Positions 59,610-64,000 of a stretch of DNA of 64,000 nucleotides are shown piece by piece (positions within the stretch are counted from its first letter, which is position 1; each line of letters begins with the position of its first letter). Made by a program: the position numbers and the translations under genes. Below the pieces are notes generated by a model. It had not been told where the DNA came from. It ran no database searches and saw nothing but the letters and a program-made list of their open reading frames with translations. The stretch is from Ardenticatena sp. (GTDB lineage: Bacteria; Chloroflexota; Anaerolineae; Ardenticatenales; Ardenticatenaceae): contig WFOS01000046.1 in assembly GCA_015487975.1 (NCBI GenBank), positions 1-64,000 on the forward strand, in the 5' to 3' direction.

Positions 59610-60473
59610 ATGATTCGGATTGTCACTGATAGTGCTGCCAACCTGCCTACCCCGTTTGTGCAGGCATTCGATATTGCTGTCGTGCCGCTGAAAGTGATTG
59701 TGGGTGACAAGGTGTATCGTGATGGTGTCGATTTGTCGGTGGCTGAATTTTACGAGATGTTGGCGTCGCAGCGCACTTCGCCTTCGACGTCGCAGCCTTC
59801 ACCTGATGATTTCATCGAAGTGTACAAGCCCATCCTGGAAGCGGGCGATGAGATTTTGTCCATCCATCTGGCGCATACGCTGAGCGGTACATTCAACTCG
59901 GCTTTGCAGGCGGTGCAGCAGTTTCCCAATGCTCCCATCACGCTTGTTGACACGTACCTGGTTTCGATCGGAACGGGGTTGGCAGTTCTCGGTGCAGCAC
60001 AGGCGCTTCACCAGGGGGCGAGCCGTGAAGAGGCTGCCGATGTGGCCACTCGCATGTCCAAACACACGACGTTGCTTTTTACGTTGGAAACGTTGGAATA
60101 TTTGCGACGTGGTGGGCGCATTGGCAACGCCAGTGCGTTTTTTGGGACGTTATTGCGCATCAAGCCGGTGCTGGCATTGCAACATGGGGTTGTCGAACCG
60201 GTTGACCGTGTGCGCACACGCCAACGCGCTCTGGCGCGTATGGTGGAGATGGCCGTGGAACGACAAAACGACACGCCAGTGTGGCTCGGTATTGCTCATG
60301 CCAACGCCCCTGACGAAGCGGCGCGTGTACGTGCCGAGTTGGAGCAAAAACTCGATGTGCGCTTCTGTGTCGAGACGGTGATTGGGCCTGTCGTGGGGGC
60401 ACATACCGGGCCCGGAACCGTGGGTATTGCGGTGACATCTGCACCGGAAGGCATCGAGGCGCCGCAGATGTAG
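59610..60473 (+). CDS. DegV family fatty-acid-binding protein
   Basis: A 287-aa two-domain protein. IRIVTDSAANLP at the start and SQPSPDDFIEVYKP (Ser loop) plus SIHLAHTLSGTFNSA form the fatty-acid head-group site. The C-terminal domain has LETLEYLRRGGRIGNASAFFGTLLRIKPVL and GPVVGAHTGPGTVGIA. In Firmicutes, FakB paralogues present fatty acids to the FakA kinase. No FakA is visible here. GAGGGG precedes the ATG. Confidence 0.92.
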   Translation: MIRIVTDSAANLPTPFVQAFDIAVVPLKVIVGDKVYRDGVDLSVAEFYEMLASQRTSPSTSQPSPDDFIEVYKPILEAGDEILSIHLAHTLSGTFNSALQAVQQFPNAPITLVDTYLVSIGTGLAVLGAAQALHQGASREEAADVATRMSKHTTLLFTLETLEYLRRGGRIGNASAFFGTLLRIKPVLALQHGVVEPVDRVRTRQRALARMVEMAVERQNDTPVWLGIAHANAPDEAARVRAELEQKLDVRFCVETVIGPVVGAHTGPGTVGIAVTSAPEGIEAPQM

Positions 60474-60498
60474 AGGAATGCCCGTGAAACAGACGCAA

Positions 60499-60526
60499 AC
60501 GCGCGAGGCACCCCTCGCGCGTTTTG
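60499..60526 (+). terminator. Terminator between degV and the sigma-factor gene
   Basis: Ten-bp stem ACGCGCGAGG / CCTCGCGCGT with a 4-nt loop, then TTTGG on the plus strand. Confidence 0.8.
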
Positions 60527-60541
60527 GCTTCGGGGTGGTCG

Positions 60542-62233
60542 TCAGCTGAGGTAGTCGCGCAGTTCTTTGCTGCGCAGAGGGTGGCGCAGTTTACGCAGGG
60601 CTTTGGCTTCGATTTGGCGGATGCGTTCGCGCGTGACGCCAAATTCTTGCCCCACTTCTTCCAGGGTGCGGGGACGGCCATCGTACAGCCCGAAGCGCAA
60701 TTCGAGCACTTTCCGCTCGCGTTCGCTCAGTTGGTTCAGCACTTCGCGTAAATGCCTGGCGAGCATGTTGCGGCTGGCTTCGTCCACAGGAGTGGCTGAT
60801 TTTTCGTCCGCGATGAAGTCGCCCAGGCTGCTGTTTTCTTCGTTGTTGATGGGAGCTTCCAGCGAGACGGGGTCTTGCGCCAGGTTCATGATGCGGCGCA
60901 CCTTGGCGGCAGCGCGGCGGAGTTTGCGTGCCAGCACCGGATCCAGGCGTTCGCCATGTTCGCGAGCATGGCGAATGATTTCGGCTTCATGTTCGGGGAG
61001 CAAGCCCATTTCCAATGCAATATCTTCATCGCTGGGTTCGTGCCCAAGTTCTTGGGTGAGGCGGCGCGAGATGCGAATGACACGGTTGATGGTGTCCAAC
61101 ATGTGGACAGGGATGCGGATGGTTCGCGAATGGTCGGCGATTGCCCGCGAGATGGCCTGACGGATCCACCAAGTGGCATAGGTGCTGAATTTGTAGCCTT
61201 TGGTGTGGTCGAATTTTTCGACCGCACGCAGAAGTCCAAGGTTGCCTTCTTGAATCAGGTCGAGGAAGCTCATACCACGGTTCATGTAGCGTTTGGCAAC
61301 ACTGACGACCAGACGCAGGTTGGCATTGGCTAGCAATTGTTTGGCGTTGACAGCACGGCGGCGAATACGGTTGAGATGTTGTTCGATGACGTCGTCGCTG
61401 AGATCGTTGAGCCAGAGACTGACGGTTTCGGCGAGGGGCAAACGGTTGTTGGCAATGGTATCGAGCAGGCGTTGTAAAATGTCATCTGGCAAAAGGTAGA
61501 TGTAGAGCGGCACTTCGTAGATGTGGCGACGAAGGGCGCTATTGGATTCGGAAAGAACCGCTGATGCGGCGTTGCCATTTTCGGTGTTGGTTTCGGTATT
61601 GGTGGCTGGAAAGTGAAGCGCTGCGTAGCGTGCTGGCAGGAAGGGAACGTTCGGTGGCCAGGTTTCACGGACGTCGAGCACATTTTGAATCATATGCTCG
61701 ATGGCAGGGGGCTCGATCTGGGCTGCTTCCAAGTTGCGCAGGATTTGTTCCCAAAGGGCGAAGAGGCGTTCGTACACAGATTGCAGGAAGTGCCGCCGCC
61801 CCAATGGAGAAGCCCCCGTGCCATGCTCTTCGTGCTCGTGCAAGAGGCTTCCTGCGCTAATCATCAACCCCAGCCACAATTCCTCGTCACTGTTGAGCAG
61901 AGGCACACGCCCGATTTCGTGCAGGTACATGCGGACAGGGTCTTCACTGAGCAGCGAAAGCGTTTCGTCTTCCAGGTCGGGTGGACTTTCTTTTTCTTCG
62001 CGGGCTACTTCGGCGAGTTCTTCGTCTAGGGGTTCTTCTTCTTGCCAGGTGGTGTTGGCATCTTCGATCGTAATGCCGTGCGCCTGGAGGTCGCGGTAGA
62101 AGTCATTGAGCGCTTGCTGGTCGAGGTCGTATTCGGCAAGGGCATCGATCACAGTGCGGCGTCGTAAGCGTTTGCGCTTGCCTGCGAGAGTGATGAGCTT
62201 TTGCACCACTCTCTCGCGGTTGATCATACTCAT
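60542..62233 (-). CDS. rpoD: Primary RNA polymerase sigma factor (RpoD/SigA)
   Basis: A 563-aa group 1-like sigma. Region 1.2 is [16 protein letters not shown], and a ~190-residue non-conserved region contains a low-complexity [11 protein letters not shown] stretch. Region 2 has [39 protein letters not shown] (-10 recognition). Region 3 carries a ~20-residue basic insertion before [10 protein letters not shown]. Region 4 has [15 protein letters not shown] and [20 protein letters not shown] (-35 recognition). The start at 62233 has GGAGGA 4 nt upstream. Its own promoter lies at 62311-62339. Consensus promoters across the window fit this factor. Confidence 0.93.
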   Translation of the reverse strand: MSMINRERVVQKLITLAGKRKRLRRRTVIDALAEYDLDQQALNDFYRDLQAHGITIEDANTTWQEEEPLDEELAEVAREEKESPPDLEDETLSLLSEDPVRMYLHEIGRVPLLNSDEELWLGLMISAGSLLHEHEEHGTGASPLGRRHFLQSVYERLFALWEQILRNLEAAQIEPPAIEHMIQNVLDVRETWPPNVPFLPARYAALHFPATNTETNTENGNAASAVLSESNSALRRHIYEVPLYIYLLPDDILQRLLDTIANNRLPLAETVSLWLNDLSDDVIEQHLNRIRRRAVNAKQLLANANLRLVVSVAKRYMNRGMSFLDLIQEGNLGLLRAVEKFDHTKGYKFSTYATWWIRQAISRAIADHSRTIRIPVHMLDTINRVIRISRRLTQELGHEPSDEDIALEMGLLPEHEAEIIRHAREHGERLDPVLARKLRRAAAKVRRIMNLAQDPVSLEAPINNEENSSLGDFIADEKSATPVDEASRNMLARHLREVLNQLSERERKVLELRFGLYDGRPRTLEEVGQEFGVTRERIRQIEAKALRKLRHPLRSKELRDYLS

Positions 62234-62310
62234 GCAGTCCTCCGCATTGGCACGGCTTGGTTGTTCATTTGAAATAAAATTGGTGTTCGATGGGCGGTGT
62301 GGACAAATGT

Positions 62311-62339
62311 ATAGTACCGAAAGGTCGCGTTAGCGTCAA
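62311..62339 (-). promoter_or_regulatory. Promoter of the sigma-factor gene
   Basis: TTGACG, 17-nt spacer, TACTAT on the minus strand, at the 3' end of the upstream gene, 77 nt before the ATG. Confidence 0.6.
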
Positions 62340-63028
62340 TTGTGTTCGGCAGGCGTTGGCGGTGCGTTGCTGGCAGGTGGAAGGTTGGCTGTTGTATACA
62401 GTGCGGCGTCTTGTTGGCGGGCGAGCGTGATTTGAAATTGCAACACTTGTTTCACCAATGAGGAAGGGGTGTGGCGGAGTCCTTCTTCGGCAGCATCTAT
62501 GGCTTTCTGGAAGTGTCGGCTGCGTCGCCAAACGTCTGCCAGAATGGCGTATTCACTGGCGGCGTCGTCGGCGAAAGGTTGCTTGTGGGCTTGTGCGAGT
62601 TGAAAGAGATGGGCAGCACGTTCGCGGCATTGGATGGCCCCTTCTGTGGCACAAGCATCATCGCATGCCCAGGCGGCTTTGAGTGCCGCCCAACCGGCTT
62701 TGTCGTACGCATGGGTGGCTTCGGCAATCTGGCTCCAACAGAGAAAGGATCGGGCGAGTTCTGGCAAGGTGGTATGGTGACGGGTTTCCTGGTAGGCGGT
62801 AGAAGCGACAATCGCAGCAGCTTGTGGGGGCGCTTTTTCGATTTTGGGAGCGCAGTACCCACAGCCCGGGCAGCACATCATGTCGTAGGCAAGTGTGGTG
62901 CGCGCGAGTGGGGGCGGGCGCGTGTCCAGATCGCTCGGACCGAATGCGATTGTACTTGCGATGAGGCGAACATGAACGGTCTGGCCGCACAGAGCACATT
63001 GCATTGTCGTGTCAAAAAACGTGGTCAT
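62336..63028 (-). CDS. DUF2225-like zinc-binding protein
   Basis: A 230-aa cytoplasmic protein. The N-terminus has CALCGQTVHVRL and, ~45 residues later, MMCCPGCGYCAP. These CxxC pairs with the intervening D/S-rich strand are the DUF2225 pattern. The remaining ~150 residues are helical and TPR-like (KAGWAALKAAWACDD, FQKAIDAAEEGLRHTP). Function unknown. It starts within the stop of the upstream gene (TAATG), so translation is coupled. Confidence 0.75.
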   Translation of the reverse strand: MTTFFDTTMQCALCGQTVHVRLIASTIAFGPSDLDTRPPPLARTTLAYDMMCCPGCGYCAPKIEKAPPQAAAIVASTAYQETRHHTTLPELARSFLCWSQIAEATHAYDKAGWAALKAAWACDDACATEGAIQCRERAAHLFQLAQAHKQPFADDAASEYAILADVWRRSRHFQKAIDAAEEGLRHTPSSLVKQVLQFQITLARQQDAALYTTANLPPASNAPPTPAEHN

Positions 63029-63810
63029 TAGCCGTCATCCTTCCCTGCCTGTTGCGTGATGTAGGTGTTTCGAGCGTTCTCCATCTCGTTCCAGATGCTC
63101 TCGGGGACAACGGTGCGTGCACGCTGGTGCCAGATGTGGGCTTCTCCTGACGGAAGATGTTGAAGGGGAATGGCGGCATGGCGCCCGTTGGCGGTGATGC
63201 TCAGTGTGCCAGTGGCGCCCCCGATTGGTGGTTCGGCGTGGCGTGGTGGTGGCGGTGTATTCAGCCAGTCAGCGGCTTCGATGTGGCGCCAGAGCAAAAT
63301 GCGACGCGCCAGTGGAGGATGGAATGTGCGTGACCAGGTAGGCACGTGTTCGCCTGGATAATCGGGAATGAAGCGCAACACGCCTAAATCTCTCGGCCCG
63401 ATGATGATGGTGTATTCGTAATGGTACGGAGGAGGGACGGAGCCCGCTGCCCATGTGTAGGTAAGAGTAAAATCATCGGGCAAGAGGCTGCGATACAGAT
63501 GAAGCCAGTCGCTGGCATCGGGCGGAATGGGCGTAGAGATGAAGGTGTCGAGTTCGCTCAGGGCGTCGTAGACGGTGTGGCCGTTGGGCGCGACGACAAT
63601 GCACCGTTCACCAAACGTTTGCCACTGAGCACGCACGTCGTCAGGTGGACGTGAAGGGGCTTTCATCTCTTCGACCGAACTCCATGTGCGACGGCGGGCA
63701 TATTCCACGGCTAGCGCCTCGTTGGGAAAGCCGGGGACTTCGTTGCGAGCGTCTGGTTCGTGAGCATGGAAAAGATCAAAAACAATGACGGTATACCATC
63801 CGGATGCCAT
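63028..63810 (-). CDS. Uncharacterised 260-aa protein
   Basis: A soluble protein opening with GWYTVIVFDLFHAHEPDA. It has an N-terminal beta-alpha region to ~residue 90, a central part with YEYTIIIGPRDLG, and a Pro-rich C-terminal region (NTPPPPRHAEPPIGG) followed by LSITANGRHAAIPL. No signal peptide or membrane helix. I do not recognise a family. The start at 63810 has GAGGAG 8 nt upstream. Cotranscribed with the DUF2225-like gene. Confidence 0.65.
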   Translation of the reverse strand: MASGWYTVIVFDLFHAHEPDARNEVPGFPNEALAVEYARRRTWSSVEEMKAPSRPPDDVRAQWQTFGERCIVVAPNGHTVYDALSELDTFISTPIPPDASDWLHLYRSLLPDDFTLTYTWAAGSVPPPYHYEYTIIIGPRDLGVLRFIPDYPGEHVPTWSRTFHPPLARRILLWRHIEAADWLNTPPPPRHAEPPIGGATGTLSITANGRHAAIPLQHLPSGEAHIWHQRARTVVPESIWNEMENARNTYITQQAGKDDG

Positions 63811-63872
63811 GGGCTTGCTCCTCGATGGATGCAGGGTCTGGTACGTGTGGACGGTGTTGTTGGCCAAGCGTT

Positions 63873-64000
63873 TCAGTAGCCGCGATGTCGGTCCACTTCG
63901 TTGAGCAGAGGGCGCGCATCCAGGTAACGGCGTACGTTTTCGGCGAACAAAGCCACAGCGAAATCGTCGTATTCGGGGAAAGCAGCGCTGACATGCGGCG
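63873..64000 (-). CDS. D-2-hydroxyacid dehydrogenase, C-terminal part (5' partial)
   Basis: Only the last 42 residues are in the window, and the gene continues past base 64000. They read PHVSAAFPEYDD...VALFAENVRRYL...LLNEVDRHRGY. The PH of the opening motif is the catalytic His of the D-isomer-specific NAD-dependent dehydrogenase family, and the ENVRRYL-x-PLLN-xVD-x-GY ending is typical. It reduces 2-oxo acids to D-2-hydroxy acids. The stop lies 63 nt before the next gene. Confidence 0.8.
   Translation of the reverse strand, partial: PHVSAAFPEYDDFAVALFAENVRRYLDARPLLNEVDRHRGY

Overview
The window looks like chromosomal DNA of a Chloroflexota bacterium (Ardenticatenia/Anaerolineae-like is my best guess, moderate confidence). 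The clues are a moderately high GC content, a mevalonate kinase, a GHL13/DUF4015 glycoside-hydrolase-like protein, DUF92, DUF420 and DUF2225 membrane or zinc proteins, and a primary sigma factor with an unusual interdomain insertion. No rRNA, CRISPR array, intact prophage or intact insertion sequence is visible. Both edges cut genes: tsaB on the left and a D-2-hydroxyacid dehydrogenase on the right.

Layout. 0-7 kb: tsaB-rimI, then minus-strand genes for DUF92, a small membrane protein, an Opp-type solute-binding protein, secG, a glycosyltransferase and an envelope protein. 7.3-11.3 kb: a two-component system (response regulator plus histidine kinase) flanked by a Met-rich SHOCT protein and by a rhodanese lipoprotein / methyltransferase / DUF411 lipoprotein operon. 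Both flanks carry CTTCA direct repeats at 11 or 22 bp spacing in front of a matching TATGCT -10 element, so they look like one regulon. 11.4-16.5 kb: an EamA transporter, a GHL13 protein, and a Fur/PerR-type regulator with a P1B-4 metal-efflux ATPase behind a PerR-like operator.

16.7-23.2 kb: a tightly overlapping surface-polysaccharide operon (Wzt-type ABC ATPase, four glycosyltransferases, one small unknown protein). 23.3-29.4 kb: acyl-CoA dehydrogenase, mutY, a beta-CASP metallo-hydrolase, a glycerophosphodiester phosphodiesterase and mevalonate kinase. 29.7-39.9 kb: typA, then a second glycan cluster (two glycosyltransferases, three methyltransferases, a flippase-like membrane protein), a secreted four-repeat surface protein, a lipoprotein and a fourth methyltransferase. 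40-43.3 kb: a Zn-ribbon protein and a large coiled-coil envelope protein.

43.4-44.2 kb is a decayed insertion sequence with intact 14-bp inverted ends and an 8-bp target duplication. It lies just upstream of the glyoxylate-shunt pair aceB-aceA, which is followed by convergent glpX. 48.7-49.3 kb is a six-gene tRNA array. 49.4-53.6 kb holds csoR-copZ, a YitT-family protein and a secreted alpha/beta hydrolase. 53.6-57.1 kb has a DsrE protein, an MshA-like glycosyltransferase, a GNAT protein and an Rrf2 regulator. 57.6-64 kb has a REC-degenerate GGDEF protein, initiator and elongator tRNA-Met, DUF420, a Zn-ribbon peptide, DegV, the primary sigma factor and two uncharacterised genes.

Many promoters are recognisable by eye as TTGACA/TATAAT-type pairs with 16 or 17 nt spacers, and most operon ends carry GC-rich hairpins. 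These were read manually, and no database search was made.
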